Origin: a virus
Length of the DNA stretch: 57,647 nucleotides
IMG/VR virus record: IMGVR_UViG_3300021081_000002
Coordinates: 1 to 57,647 of that record
Strand: one strand, 5' to 3'
The notes beneath the pieces were generated by a model. That model did not search any database and was not told where the DNA came from. It was given only the letters and a program-made list of their open reading frames with translations. Positions 38,557 through 48,257 of this stretch are shown here, in pieces. A program made the position numbers and the translations under genes. Each line of letters starts with the position of its first letter. Positions within the stretch are counted from its first letter, which is position 1.

Positions 38557-38922
38557 TTAGAGGAACCAGAGTGTTGAATCGACTACGATATCTCCGGTGA
38601 TGACACCGACTATTACTATCGGCATCCCCTTCGCTACGAGCACGAGACACTGGTCGTTAGCCGTCAGGGTTCCGACATGCTTCAGCTTCCGGACGTTGTG
38701 ATGCTCGATCCCCTCGGCAATGATGTAGCTAAGCTTCGGGTCGGTCTCCTCGGCGACGAAGCTAGCCTGTAGCCACCGAGTGCCACTGTTGTCCACCATC
38801 GTCTGGATGGCCTGGACTACGGCGTCAACGACGTTCACTGGGGTCACCGGCGCCGGTCCCGGCTCGTAGGTGGGTAGCGTCGGCTGAGTAGGGGGTAACG
38901 GTCCCTGACTACTGGGCTGCAT
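38557..38922 (-). CDS. Hypothetical tail-region protein (121 residues)
   Basis: A Pro-rich N-terminus (GPLPPTQPTLPTYEPGPAPV), then WLQASFVAEETDPKLSYIIA and CLVLVAKGMPIVIVGVITGD. It may contain an SH3- or OB-like beta domain. Overlaps the DUF5047 gene by 14 bases. Likely a virion or baseplate component from position. Confidence 0.45.
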   Translation of the reverse strand: MQPSSQGPLPPTQPTLPTYEPGPAPVTPVNVVDAVVQAIQTMVDNSGTRWLQASFVAEETDPKLSYIIAEGIEHHNVRKLKHVGTLTANDQCLVLVAKGMPIVIVGVITGDIVVDSTLWFL

Positions 38923-40078
38923 ACTGAGTACTCCTAGTGCCTATTTGCATCTTCCCGTTGAGGAGGTCGATGTCGATGGAGTCGACGAGGTGTAACTCAA
39001 ACGTCCCATTCAGGAACCCGACCGTGATCATATCTCCTGGGTCGAGGGCAGGGTTGCAGAGGGCATCGAAGCTTAGCGTCCGACTAAGGCCGACGGTACT
39101 GCGGAGTTTTGAGATCGCAGCGGCGTAAGCCTGACTGTCGGACGAGATCGCAGCGTTGCTGACCCGGAGAGTCTTCTTCCCGAAGGGCCCGTTGTAGTAG
39201 GTCTTCGACCGTGTGTCGAGGTCATAGACGGCAGCGAAAGCTTGAGGCTTCCCTTCCTGTCCGGTTGCTCCCAGCATCACGACGGAGTTATAGGTGTTGC
39301 TTCGGCTGACGATCCTCGCTGCGGTCATCAAAACCCCGGTACCCTCACCTACTCCACACTCCCACACCGAGTCGGCGGCGTCCGACTCATCTGTGATGAT
39401 TGGCGGTGGCCTGACCTGGCACATCCCGTCACGGTCGAAGTAGACCTCTCCACCCATCGACAACGCGAGATCCTCGGCCATCTTCCACCGGTCAGTGGCG
39501 CCGTTGTAGAACCCCGTCGGGATGAGGAAGTCGGTGATGCCTGACTGGAGGGTCACCGTCCAGAGCGGGTGGTTGTCAGCCCACCCAGGGGCAGCACCCT
39601 CTACGGTGGTTCGGAGGGCCTGGCTAGCGTAGTCTCCACCGAATAACTGTGGTCCGGAGTCAGCGACGTGCGTCGACATATCGTACACACGTTGGGCGCG
39701 GTCGAACATCGCAACCTCGGGGAACAAACCAGTGGCCTCGTCCCCCGAGATATCGTCTATTCCGAAGATACCCATCGGAATCAACTCTTCGGTGTTGTCG
39801 GCGTACACGAACCCAGTCCGGACTACCATCTCTGTGCCGTAGGGGTTCAACTCAGAGGAGTTGTCGATCAGGGGGAACAGTGCGGGGTCGCCGACAGTGA
39901 TGTTTCCACTCCGTCGACTCCGGCTGCCTGAGTCACACTTAATACTCCCAGCTACTACCGGGATGTCATTCTCAATACGGACCCAGCTACTACCTGCTCC
40001 GTAGTAGAGGTCGACGACAGTCTTACGTCTCCCCCCTTGAGCGATTGTCTGGAGGAAGCGATCGGATACCGAATACAC
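38909..40078 (-). CDS. DUF5047-type minor tail protein
   Basis: A 389-residue protein. MYSVSDRFLQTIAQGGRRKT, SIKCDSGSRSRRSGNITVGD and LSFDALCNPALDPGDMITVG follow the DUF5047 arrangement of actinophage tail proteins, near the role of the distal-tail or tail-associated hub. Starts with ATG and lies 3 bases downstream of the gene at 40082. Confidence 0.65.
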   Translation of the reverse strand: MYSVSDRFLQTIAQGGRRKTVVDLYYGAGSSWVRIENDIPVVAGSIKCDSGSRSRRSGNITVGDPALFPLIDNSSELNPYGTEMVVRTGFVYADNTEELIPMGIFGIDDISGDEATGLFPEVAMFDRAQRVYDMSTHVADSGPQLFGGDYASQALRTTVEGAAPGWADNHPLWTVTLQSGITDFLIPTGFYNGATDRWKMAEDLALSMGGEVYFDRDGMCQVRPPPIITDESDAADSVWECGVGEGTGVLMTAARIVSRSNTYNSVVMLGATGQEGKPQAFAAVYDLDTRSKTYYNGPFGKKTLRVSNAAISSDSQAYAAAISKLRSTVGLSRTLSFDALCNPALDPGDMITVGFLNGTFELHLVDSIDIDLLNGKMQIGTRSTQYAAQ

Positions 40079-40081
40079 GAC

Positions 40082-41776
40082 TCACTCTCCATCCAATAGG
40101 ACATCCAACCAATTCGTATTTGCGGTCGAAACCCCAACCGAGACGTCGCCCCAGTTGTCGTTGACGTCCAAGACATTTTGCCACGTACTAGTGACGGCCT
40201 GGCTAAGGGTGGCCGGTCGGTCAGTCTCGATGAACTGCACTGTGATCTCGTAGTAGGGGTAGTCGAGTGTGATATCTCCGTACTGCGCAGCCAGTCTATT
40301 CAATCGGTGGATCGAGATAGAGTCGATGACGAAATAGAAGTCCGGGATGCCCGCAATCATCGCACTCCGGTGTCGCATCATCAGGATGTTTCCCCGGTTG
40401 AAGAAGTCCTCGATCCTCTTCGGCCCTGTCGGGGTACCGTAGCTGGCAGCGGTCAGGAACCCACGGTCAGCCGTCAACGCCGGGGGGGTGTTATCCGTCC
40501 GGCTTGGCGAGACATTCATCGCGAGGATAGTGAAGGATCCCGTCATGCCCGCTGACGTATCAGTGACGATCACTGGATTTCGTCGGCCGAGGACCTTATG
40601 ATTCCCGAGGATCGCTCCCGCTCGGTCGTAGGTGTCGAATTGCATCACCATCACGGGGATATCGACACTCGGAGCGATGGGGTCAGAGATGAACGTCACT
40701 GGACAGGTGGAGTACGGAGCAAAGAACCCATCCGCAGCCGCCGCAGTGGCGTAGTCTGTTGCCGGTGTCACTGGGCCTACGGTGACGGTGGCGTTAAATA
40801 TCCCACCGGAGTATACCGTGATGTCGTAGTAGTGTTGCTCGACGAGTACCTCACGACCCGAGAAGTGAAACTCGATGTCGTCGAGGACCGCTGAGCTTGT
40901 CGGGATGTCCTGGTAGTCACCACCACGCACCGGCACCGTAGCGTATTCACCGGAGACTCCGCGTCTCTCAATCTTCCATTGATCGAATGGGCCGAGGCCA
41001 GTAATGGTGAGTTGGTATCTCGGTTGGATGTGGAAGTCCGTATCTGGGACGATAGAGACAGCGGGATCGGTGACCTCCCGGATACGTAGCATCATGCTCG
41101 TACCGGAGCCAGTGAACGCCGCAGCGGTTCCACCGGCTGTAGCGGGCCCACTCTGGGTCGTACCGGCAGTGATTAGTGCTTGGTTGATAAGTAGCCTGCC
41201 GTCATCCCCGAGGGTGGTGGCGTTGTTAGCGAGGTTAGTTACCGTACCTACTGTTAACCCGGGGACAGTGATGGTTGGGACTGTCCACGTCCCGGAGTCG
41301 GAGTTCATCCCCGTCACCGAGAAGAGCTGGTCGCCGTTGAGAGCGACGAAATTCCCGATGTTGCTGTTTGTGGAGTAGTTCGCACCGTCGGTGGTGTCCC
41401 GAGCAGTGCTGGCTTTGAACGCAAAGGTCTTCCCAGCCGTCCGGTGGCAGGTGATCATCTGGCCTTGCATCACGGTGGAGTTACCGGGAGTAGTCAGGGT
41501 AGTGACCGCGCTCCCAGTGACACCGTATTTGAAGAAGCAAGCGATGTTTACGATACCGGTATCAGCCGCAGAGCCCACGGGGAACCCGAGGAACTCGTTA
41601 AGCTTCACCCACCCACCTTCAGGTGGAGCCCACGTCACCGTACCGGTACCGTAAATCGTCTTGCTGGTGAGGAACAGGAAGGTGACATCACTGTCGACCT
41701 GCCCGGCCGGAGCCGCCACTGTCAGCGGTGCTGAAGCAGAGGCGGCGTACGCACCTAAGGTATATGTAATAGCCAT
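40082..41776 (-). CDS. Minor tail protein (distal-tail-like)
   Basis: A 564-residue beta-rich protein directly after the tape measure, where distal tail proteins sit. MAITYTLGAYAASASAPLTV starts it; the centre holds Ig-like strands and VMVMQFDTYDRAGAILGNHK. VLGRRNPVIVTDTSAGMTGS and YPYYEITVQFIETDRPATLS at the end resemble phage tail domains. The assignment is positional. Confidence 0.55.
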   Translation of the reverse strand: MAITYTLGAYAASASAPLTVAAPAGQVDSDVTFLFLTSKTIYGTGTVTWAPPEGGWVKLNEFLGFPVGSAADTGIVNIACFFKYGVTGSAVTTLTTPGNSTVMQGQMITCHRTAGKTFAFKASTARDTTDGANYSTNSNIGNFVALNGDQLFSVTGMNSDSGTWTVPTITVPGLTVGTVTNLANNATTLGDDGRLLINQALITAGTTQSGPATAGGTAAAFTGSGTSMMLRIREVTDPAVSIVPDTDFHIQPRYQLTITGLGPFDQWKIERRGVSGEYATVPVRGGDYQDIPTSSAVLDDIEFHFSGREVLVEQHYYDITVYSGGIFNATVTVGPVTPATDYATAAAADGFFAPYSTCPVTFISDPIAPSVDIPVMVMQFDTYDRAGAILGNHKVLGRRNPVIVTDTSAGMTGSFTILAMNVSPSRTDNTPPALTADRGFLTAASYGTPTGPKRIEDFFNRGNILMMRHRSAMIAGIPDFYFVIDSISIHRLNRLAAQYGDITLDYPYYEITVQFIETDRPATLSQAVTSTWQNVLDVNDNWGDVSVGVSTANTNWLDVLLDGE

Positions 41777-44700
41777 TAGATTCCCCTACCTCTATCCAGT
41801 GCGTTAATCAGTTCGGCGTTATTCTTTTGGACCTCTACCCTTGCGGCGTGTAGCACACCATCGACGTACACCAATACTGTAGTGTCGCCGCCAGCGTCGG
41901 CCGTCTCTTTTCGGAGGAGATCGGAGTTCACCAACGGCTCTGGTTTGCCGGTGTTGTTGTTGATGATGCTTGTCCCCGTAGGCAGCATTCCTCCCTGGTC
42001 GAATACCAATCCACCACCGAAGAAGCCCGGGTAGCCAGCCTGCTTCAGCAGAGCCATAGCCTGCGGTACGACAGCCTGATACCTCCCAGGGAAGGCTGAC
42101 TTCTGGACATTCTGAGCGGACTGGCCGATAGAACCGAGATCCTGATACCGAGAGAGGAAGTTAGCAGCCTGGAACGCCGGGCTAGCAAGCTGGGCGAGAC
42201 TGCCCCAACCCTGACTCGTACGTTGCTGGAGAACGCCAATGGAGTCGTGGTCAAGCATCTTGAGGATGTTCCTCCAGCCTGACTCGACGATCCCAGCCGC
42301 GACCATCGCCAACACCGCATTCTTACTCGCGTTCATCAGCTTCGCTTGCTCAAGAGCCTCGAACAGTGGCGAACCTTGAGCCGTCGAGATAGGCCCACCA
42401 TAGGGCCCGGACGCGTTTTGGTTTGACAGCTGTTTCTCGTACTCTTCGGTGATCTTCTTCTTGATCCCCTCGACCATCTTATCTAGGACGGCGGGGGCCA
42501 TCTCAGCCGCGACGTTCCCCTTCGGAAACAGCTTCTTAGCTTCGCCGATGACAGGTTCGAGCATGTTCTTAAAGACCCACGCCAGACCCTTCTTGAAGAA
42601 CTTATTCAGGGCTGCCAGCGGGCCACCTCCACCACCAGTGGAGAAGATGCCGTAGTCACCGGCTGAAGTACGGTGGATTAGTTCGACAACCCCAGGGAAG
42701 TGACCGAAGAACTCAGCGAGTTTGTCTTGGTTGAAGCCGGGGAAGTCCACGGCCTTACCTGCTCCGTGGAAGTCCTTAGCACCAGGACGAACGGTCGAGC
42801 CGACCGTGTGGCCGACACCTGACTGTTTCGCGGCAGCGATGACAGCTTGATAACCGGCACCCATAGCGGCGTGCACGTGGTCCTTGTGCTCATTCATCAA
42901 GCCTTCGTTGTCACCGTTGGCGCCAATCCAGACGATCTTCTTAGCGAAGCCTTGAGGCAAGCCACCGGAGGTGCCGTTGATTACCCCACCACCACCGAAG
43001 AATTTTAGGTGGTCACCCTTTCGGGGCCTGGTATCGCTTCGTTTCCGATCCCCTACTACATGGAAGTTCGTCTTCCAGGGCTTGATTGCTTTGTTCTGGA
43101 AGTTAGAAGCTGTCTTCTGTTGGGTTCTGCCAGCGTTGATCGCCCGGAGGAGGTGGATGTTAGACGCGGTCGCTTTCTTGTTGACCACGAACTCACCACG
43201 CGAGCCCATCAGCGGGACGCGGTCCTCGCGTCCACCACCTTGCCCAGTGATTGGCCGACCAGGACGGGTCCGCTTCCAGTTGCTACCGAGCGGGCCACCA
43301 TGAGCTAGCTCGACAGGACCGCCATCAGCAAGGCCACCGACGAGTCCACCGCCAGCTAGTCCGGGGATGTCCGGAATCTTGAAGGAGACCCCGAGCTTCC
43401 CGAGCATCCCGTTGATCAGCCCGATGCCTTTGTTGAAGATGCCGATGACGGAGTTAATCCCACCCTTCACTCCATCTGCAATCTTCTTCATCGTGCCTAG
43501 CAGGAATTGGTGCATCCCAGTCCAGGCATCATTCCAGCCCTTGTGGACTGCGTTGACAGCGGCGAAGAACAGGTTCTTAATCTGCTCCCACCACGCTCTA
43601 CCGGTAGCGAGGATCTGAGTCCAGGTATCGAGTACGAACCGGTGGATCGCAGACCACGCAGAGTTCCACGCACCGTGCAGCAAATTCAGTGCCGATTCGA
43701 AGAGCTGCCGAATCTGTGCCCACCACGCCGCACCAGTCTGGAAAATTTGTTGCCAGGTCTGGACGACGAAGAGATGGATGGCATTCCACACTGTCTGCCA
43801 TATCAACTGGAGGAAGTTCAACGCCGCTTGGAACAACTGCATCATGAAGTTCCAGAACTGCTGGGCAGCGTTGCTGATTGCACCAGCAACAGCCAGGAAG
43901 AACTGGACGCAGAAGTTCCAGACCGCACTCCAAATAGCCTGGATGAAATTCAATCCAGCCTGGAAGATAGCAGTTAGGAAAGCCCAGAATGCCTGAGCGA
44001 AGGCAATGATAGTACTGACTACCGCCATGAAGAACTGAACTACGAAGTTCCACACGGCTCCCCATATGGCCTGGATGAAGTTCAGCCCAGCGGAGAATAT
44101 CGCTGTCAGGAAGGACCACAACACCGCAGCCCATTGCATCACCGTCTGCCACACGAAGACAACGAGGTTCAATACAAACGTCCACACCGCCGACCACAGT
44201 TGGAAGATGAAGTTCAGTCCGAAGTTAAACCACTGGATAAGGACGTTCCAGAAGACAACCGCAGCTGTAGCGATGGCATTCCACACGGCCATCACGAAGC
44301 CACCGATGAATCCCCAGACGACATTCCAAAGGTTCAAGATGAAGTTCAACCCGAAGTTGAACCACGCTATGAGGATGTTCCAGAAGGCGACTGCGGCGGC
44401 AGCTATCCAGTTCCATATTCCGATGACGAACGGAGCTACCCATCCCCATGTAGCGTTCCAGATAATCCGGATGAAGTTCAGGCCGTTGTTAAACCATCCG
44501 ATGAGGAGATTCCAGAAGGCAACAACCCCAGCAGTGATGGCCTGCCATGCCGCGACAGCGACAGCATTCAGCCCGTTCCACGTCACACTCCAGAGCCACG
44601 CGATAAACCGGAGTCCGTTATCGAAGTTCCTAACCATCCACATCACTGCGAAGACGATCAACCCGATGGCGGCACCGACGATGCCGACAGCTAGGACGAT

Positions 44701-46407
44701 CGCCCCGACCACCAGAGCGAAGGCGATAGCGACGGCAGCGATGGGAGCTAGGAGGACCCCAGCGATGCCAAGCATCGCAAACCGGAAGATCTCGCTTGCC
44801 CGCCACAACTCGACGAACTTACTGATGAGGCTAGCGAAGAAGATGATGATGGCAGCGACAGCGTCAATCGCAAAGGACAACACCGCGATGAACACGTGCC
44901 ATACGATGATCAGACCATCCATGGCCTCGTGGTTTCGGACGATCTTGTCAACCATATCGAGGAGTTTATTCCCGATGATGCCGAAGCTGTCACCCATGAC
45001 CTTCAACAACGCGAGCACTTGGGCGTTAGCCATCCACCGGCCGAAGAACGCGGACATCTTGATGATGCCGTCACCGGCTCCATTGATTGCCCACGACAAC
45101 AACTGGAAGCCCATCTCCAGGGCCTTCAGGACCCCAGCCATAGCCGGTCCGTTGTTCAAGAATTTGTTGATGAAGCCACCGATAGCCTCGCCAATCTTCA
45201 CGAGACCTTGACCGAAGATGTTGAAGAGGTCTTTGAGGAACTGCGACTCAGCGAAACGCTGGAGGGCAGGGAGGATGTGATCGATCATCCCGATGAAGCC
45301 GGAGGTAACCGGCGCCAGCAACGGGGCGAACCCCTTCATGATCCGATCGATCATCGGCATCCATCTCTGGAAGGCCGCACCGATCTGGTCCATCGCCTGC
45401 ACCAACGGTCCGATGAAGGCCTTGACCCCATCGGAGTTCATGAACCGGCCCCACGTGTTCTCCTTGAACCGGGCGAACGCACCTTGGACTTGGGGATCTT
45501 TCGAGACTGCTGCGATGCCGAGGGCGAATGCACCAGCGACGATGCCTATGAAGCCGCCGGCTAGAATCAACCCAGCGACTCCAGCCAGTGCGACACCGAT
45601 AGCTACCGCCATCGCACCAATGAGGCTAGCGACGAACCCAGCCATCACGAATCCCAGTATCGCAATCATCCCGGCTGCCAACACCGCTATTCCAGCGACG
45701 ATCGCACCACCCACGGGACCAGTCATCGCCAACCCCGACTGAACGGCGCCACCGATGACGCCGATCCCTGCGAGGAGGCCGTGCCGGGCAGTCTGAGTGA
45801 AGACGTCCCCCAACATCTGGCCGAGGCCGTGGGCCGCAGCCGACACGAACCCCGCCGCTCCGGCGATGCCTGCGCCGATGCCGGCAGCTAGAGTCCTCGT
45901 TATCCTGTCGTGGTCTACACGAGTCTCGATCTCAATCGTGGGGTGTTCGGTTGCGATCCGAGCACGGAGGGCACCGATTGCGGCGGCGTAGCTAGCTCTG
46001 TCAAGGTCGCTTTTGATTCCGATAGTAAGGGTGAGGCCGTTAGCCAGTCGAGCCCGCAGCTCTGCCATCTGGGCATTAAGCCGGCCGGTGTCGAGGTTGG
46101 CGTTGACGTTAAAAGCGTTGTTAAGGGAGGCTCCGAGGGACCGCATCTCTGCGACCCGAGCCATCACCTTCGAGGTGTCGAGGTCGGGCTTTGCGACCAT
46201 CCCACCGATCTTTTCGAAGGCGGTACGGAACACCGCCATCTGAGCCTGAGCCTTCGTGGTGTCGACGTCGATGTTAGTCTTGACGTCCCTAACCAGCCGC
46301 GCAGCGAGCTTGTTGAAGCCCTCGATATCCGAGACGGCTCCGGTGGTGTCAGTGCGATAGTCGACTTGGACGAAAGCTGAACCTACCTGGTTCCCTGGCT
46401 GAGTCAC
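41776..46407 (-). CDS. Tape measure protein with peptidoglycan-active end
   Basis: A 1543-residue protein that sets tail length. Residues about 185-315 are membrane-like Gly/Ala/Val/Ile-rich helices. About 642-990 hold eight tandem 44-residue Trp-rich units, most starting GLNFI.x.W. Near residue 1200 VRPGAKDFHGAGKAVDFPG resembles an M15-type metal site. Near 1380 AAGIVESGWRN and DHDSIGVLQQRTSQGWGS match lysozyme-like transglycosylases, with the catalytic Glu in VESGW. GTG 46407. At about 1.5 angstrom per residue it would span roughly 230 nm if unprocessed. Confidence 0.9.
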   Translation of the reverse strand: MTQPGNQVGSAFVQVDYRTDTTGAVSDIEGFNKLAARLVRDVKTNIDVDTTKAQAQMAVFRTAFEKIGGMVAKPDLDTSKVMARVAEMRSLGASLNNAFNVNANLDTGRLNAQMAELRARLANGLTLTIGIKSDLDRASYAAAIGALRARIATEHPTIEIETRVDHDRITRTLAAGIGAGIAGAAGFVSAAAHGLGQMLGDVFTQTARHGLLAGIGVIGGAVQSGLAMTGPVGGAIVAGIAVLAAGMIAILGFVMAGFVASLIGAMAVAIGVALAGVAGLILAGGFIGIVAGAFALGIAAVSKDPQVQGAFARFKENTWGRFMNSDGVKAFIGPLVQAMDQIGAAFQRWMPMIDRIMKGFAPLLAPVTSGFIGMIDHILPALQRFAESQFLKDLFNIFGQGLVKIGEAIGGFINKFLNNGPAMAGVLKALEMGFQLLSWAINGAGDGIIKMSAFFGRWMANAQVLALLKVMGDSFGIIGNKLLDMVDKIVRNHEAMDGLIIVWHVFIAVLSFAIDAVAAIIIFFASLISKFVELWRASEIFRFAMLGIAGVLLAPIAAVAIAFALVVGAIVLAVGIVGAAIGLIVFAVMWMVRNFDNGLRFIAWLWSVTWNGLNAVAVAAWQAITAGVVAFWNLLIGWFNNGLNFIRIIWNATWGWVAPFVIGIWNWIAAAAVAFWNILIAWFNFGLNFILNLWNVVWGFIGGFVMAVWNAIATAAVVFWNVLIQWFNFGLNFIFQLWSAVWTFVLNLVVFVWQTVMQWAAVLWSFLTAIFSAGLNFIQAIWGAVWNFVVQFFMAVVSTIIAFAQAFWAFLTAIFQAGLNFIQAIWSAVWNFCVQFFLAVAGAISNAAQQFWNFMMQLFQAALNFLQLIWQTVWNAIHLFVVQTWQQIFQTGAAWWAQIRQLFESALNLLHGAWNSAWSAIHRFVLDTWTQILATGRAWWEQIKNLFFAAVNAVHKGWNDAWTGMHQFLLGTMKKIADGVKGGINSVIGIFNKGIGLINGMLGKLGVSFKIPDIPGLAGGGLVGGLADGGPVELAHGGPLGSNWKRTRPGRPITGQGGGREDRVPLMGSRGEFVVNKKATASNIHLLRAINAGRTQQKTASNFQNKAIKPWKTNFHVVGDRKRSDTRPRKGDHLKFFGGGGVINGTSGGLPQGFAKKIVWIGANGDNEGLMNEHKDHVHAAMGAGYQAVIAAAKQSGVGHTVGSTVRPGAKDFHGAGKAVDFPGFNQDKLAEFFGHFPGVVELIHRTSAGDYGIFSTGGGGGPLAALNKFFKKGLAWVFKNMLEPVIGEAKKLFPKGNVAAEMAPAVLDKMVEGIKKKITEEYEKQLSNQNASGPYGGPISTAQGSPLFEALEQAKLMNASKNAVLAMVAAGIVESGWRNILKMLDHDSIGVLQQRTSQGWGSLAQLASPAFQAANFLSRYQDLGSIGQSAQNVQKSAFPGRYQAVVPQAMALLKQAGYPGFFGGGLVFDQGGMLPTGTSIINNNTGKPEPLVNSDLLRKETADAGGDTTVLVYVDGVLHAARVEVQKNNAELINALDRGRGI

Positions 46408-46439
46408 ACTAACACCACCTTCTCGTTAACTGCCGTGCA

Positions 46440-46862
46440 TCATCCGTGCATCATCGCTTTCAATTCTCTACCTGACAAAAACCGGGGCTTCTCTTTCTCT
46501 GGGTCCTTGAAGCGAGGACGTACAACCGGGTCAGGTGCTTCTTTGAACACTTTCCGGGCCTGCTTCCCTGCGTCGACACTCGCAGACACGGACGAATAGA
46601 ATGCACTACTCCGCATCACTTCGAAGATGTCTGTCAGGAGATGTTCCTTGCGGTCGAAGAGGTCATTCCGGATCTTCTTGGGAGTCCGGGCTTCGTCTGG
46701 TAGTAAGAGGAGGTGGCTAATCACCCAACGGAGTGTCACCTTCCGGTTCTCCGGGTCGAAGAGATCCCGGAGATCTGCGTTATAGAACTGAGTGAAATCA
46801 GCTTCTACACTGCCGCACATCTCCGGGTCTTCGAGGAGTGTGATTAGCCCTCTAATTCCCCC
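46440..46862 (-). CDS. Tail assembly chaperone, -1 frameshift extension
   Basis: After the slippery GGGGGAA (46862-46856) the -1 frame reads GIRGLITLLEDPEMCGSVEA, then DFTQFYNADLRDLFDP and WVISHLLLLPDEAR, the normal second half of phage tail chaperones. An ATG at 46820 starts a separate frame, but the residues before it belong to the fold, so fusion with the upstream gene by frameshifting is more likely than independent start. Ends 32 bases before the tape measure. Confidence 0.75.
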   Translation of the reverse strand, partial: GGIRGLITLLEDPEMCGSVEADFTQFYNADLRDLFDPENRKVTLRWVISHLLLLPDEARTPKKIRNDLFDRKEHLLTDIFEVMRSSAFYSSVSASVDAGKQARKVFKEAPDPVVRPRFKDPEKEKPRFLSGRELKAMMHG

Positions 46863-47125
46863 GGGGTAACCCCAGAGGCATTGACCATAGCTTCGAGGAA
46901 GTCACCGAGGTCAGCCACCGTCCTCGGCTTCGCCTTGAATTTGTTGTACTGCTTCATCCCGATGAGTTCCTTCACCGCGAGGGCATTCTTTCCACTCTCC
47001 TGAGCCTCAAGTACTTCCAGTGGCCACAACTTCATAGCCGGGGCGGTATAGGTTTCGCCGTCGTACTTGAACTCGATCGGCTGGTCACTCTGCTCGTCGG
47101 AGAGGTTCTTCTTGACAGTGGGCAC
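46844..47125 (-). CDS. Tail assembly chaperone, zero-frame product
   Basis: A 93-residue protein from GTG 47125 (SD CAGGAG). IEFKYDGETYTAPAMKLWPL, EVLEAQESGKNALAVKELIG, and an end at ASGVTPGELEG. Paired with a -1 product it makes the short/long chaperones that assemble tail tube around the tape measure. The heptamer G-GGG-GAA straddles codons CCG-GGG-GAA, 11 bases before the stop. Confidence 0.8.
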   Translation of the reverse strand: MPTVKKNLSDEQSDQPIEFKYDGETYTAPAMKLWPLEVLEAQESGKNALAVKELIGMKQYNKFKAKPRTVADLGDFLEAMVNASGVTPGELEG

Positions 47126-47197
47126 GTGATTCTCCTGGTTAGTTGGTGGGGAGGGGGCGGGAGGTAGCGAACCAGGCCCCCTCCCTGGCATTACGAC

Positions 47198-47266
47198 GGC
47201 AGCATTTTAGCTGCCTGCTCCGCTAGGAGGTGGGTACGACAGTGCAGGCCAGCTATGATTAGCTGG
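47198..47266 (-). terminator. Stem-loops after the major tail protein gene
   Basis: GGCAGC/GCTGCC (47198-47203/47210-47215) and a perfect CCAGCTA/TAGCTGG (47249-47255/47260-47266) around the gene's stop codon. No U run, so partial termination or mRNA end stabilisation after a highly expressed structural gene is possible. Confidence 0.35.
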
Positions 47267-47822
47267 TTGGCACCAGATCCGGGTTGTCGGAGTAGACGTA
47301 ACCGAACACGCCGTTGAAGTCCAGCGCCGAGAAGGTGACACCGGAGAGTACCGGGTCAGTTCTGGTGAGCTGGAGGTCGTCGCGGTCGGTTAGGGTCGCC
47401 TTCGGCAACACCAGTCGACACTGGTCAGCTTCGTCATCCACCCACTCGATAATGAGTGCGCAGTCCTGCGTCCCCGGGTTGGAGAGCAGAGTCAGCTTTG
47501 CCTGTCCGAAGTTATTCGCCCAGGCAGAGTTGTTGAAGAAGTACAGACCCCACGTGGCCTTGTTGACCTGGCCCATCGAGAACTTCACCTCGAATGACGC
47601 GGTGTCTAGGGTGCGCTTTACAGGCACCGCAGACTGCCACATCATAACGTCGTTGATGTCGACGCCAGGGGTGAGAGCTACACCATCCTCGGAGATATAC
47701 CCGAGGTCGGAGAGAGCGGCGTTCACGGCCATAGTCGCGTTGGTCGGTAGGGTTGAACCTACAGGACCGACGTAGACCTTGCCGTCGGGTGCAAGTCGTA
47801 CTTGCGCGCCGTCCTTCGCCAT
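47259..47822 (-). CDS. Major tail tube protein
   Basis: A 187-residue protein. PDGKVYVGPVGSTLPTNATM, LSDLGYISEDGVALTPGVDI, and FEVKFSMGQVNKATWGLYFF are the usual pattern of siphophage tube proteins, and it stands directly before the chaperone pair. ATG 47822 follows an A-rich SD. The HNH gene at 47829 separates it from the tail terminator gene. Confidence 0.8.
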   Translation of the reverse strand: MAKDGAQVRLAPDGKVYVGPVGSTLPTNATMAVNAALSDLGYISEDGVALTPGVDINDVMMWQSAVPVKRTLDTASFEVKFSMGQVNKATWGLYFFNNSAWANNFGQAKLTLLSNPGTQDCALIIEWVDDEADQCRLVLPKATLTDRDDLQLTRTDPVLSGVTFSALDFNGVFGYVYSDNPDLVPTS

Positions 47823-47828
47823 TTACGT

Positions 47829-48257
47829 TCACCTCTTTCTATTATAGTTGATTAAGTAGTTAGAGGCCGCTATTAGCGTGTCTGGCGAGTCATTGAAACC
47901 GCCAAGCCCCCTGTTGCAACGAGCACAGAGTAAACCTCGTATGCATTTGCCACAACTGCCTCCCGCTTTGGGACAGCAAAAGTGGTCGTGATCTATATGG
48001 AGTGTTTCGTCGGAAAGCTGTCCGCATATAGCGCACTTCCCATCTTGGTCTTCGACCATCTTGCTGTACTCGTCGGCCGTAAGGCTGTATCGGGCCAGCA
48101 CTCCACGCCTCACCGCGTTTGGGTGGTTGGCGTTCCATTTCTTTTGTCTTGCGATGCAGCAAGCTTTACACGCATACTGGTATCCGCTTTTTATAGCTCG
48201 CTTATAGAATTCTTCAGGGGGCTTTTCTTCCTTACACCCCGAACAAGTCCTTAGCAT
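47829..48257 (-). CDS. Endonuclease VII-like HNH protein, copy near the tail genes
   Basis: A 142-residue protein. MLRTCSGCKEEKPPEEFYKR, GKCAICGQLSDETLHIDHDH, then GGSCGKCIRGLLCARCNRGL and GFNDSPDTLIAASNYLINY. Same layout as the proteins at 55117 and 57157, so a recent relative. Inserted between the tail terminator and tube genes, overlapping the former by 7 bases. Confidence 0.75.
   Translation of the reverse strand: MLRTCSGCKEEKPPEEFYKRAIKSGYQYACKACCIARQKKWNANHPNAVRRGVLARYSLTADEYSKMVEDQDGKCAICGQLSDETLHIDHDHFCCPKAGGSCGKCIRGLLCARCNRGLGGFNDSPDTLIAASNYLINYNRKR

Noticed and set aside
44066-45211. 381-residue plus-strand frame inside the tape measure
   Set aside because: Basic Thr/Ala/Met/Asn-rich antisense of the Trp-rich repeats; a shadow of a strongly supported gene.
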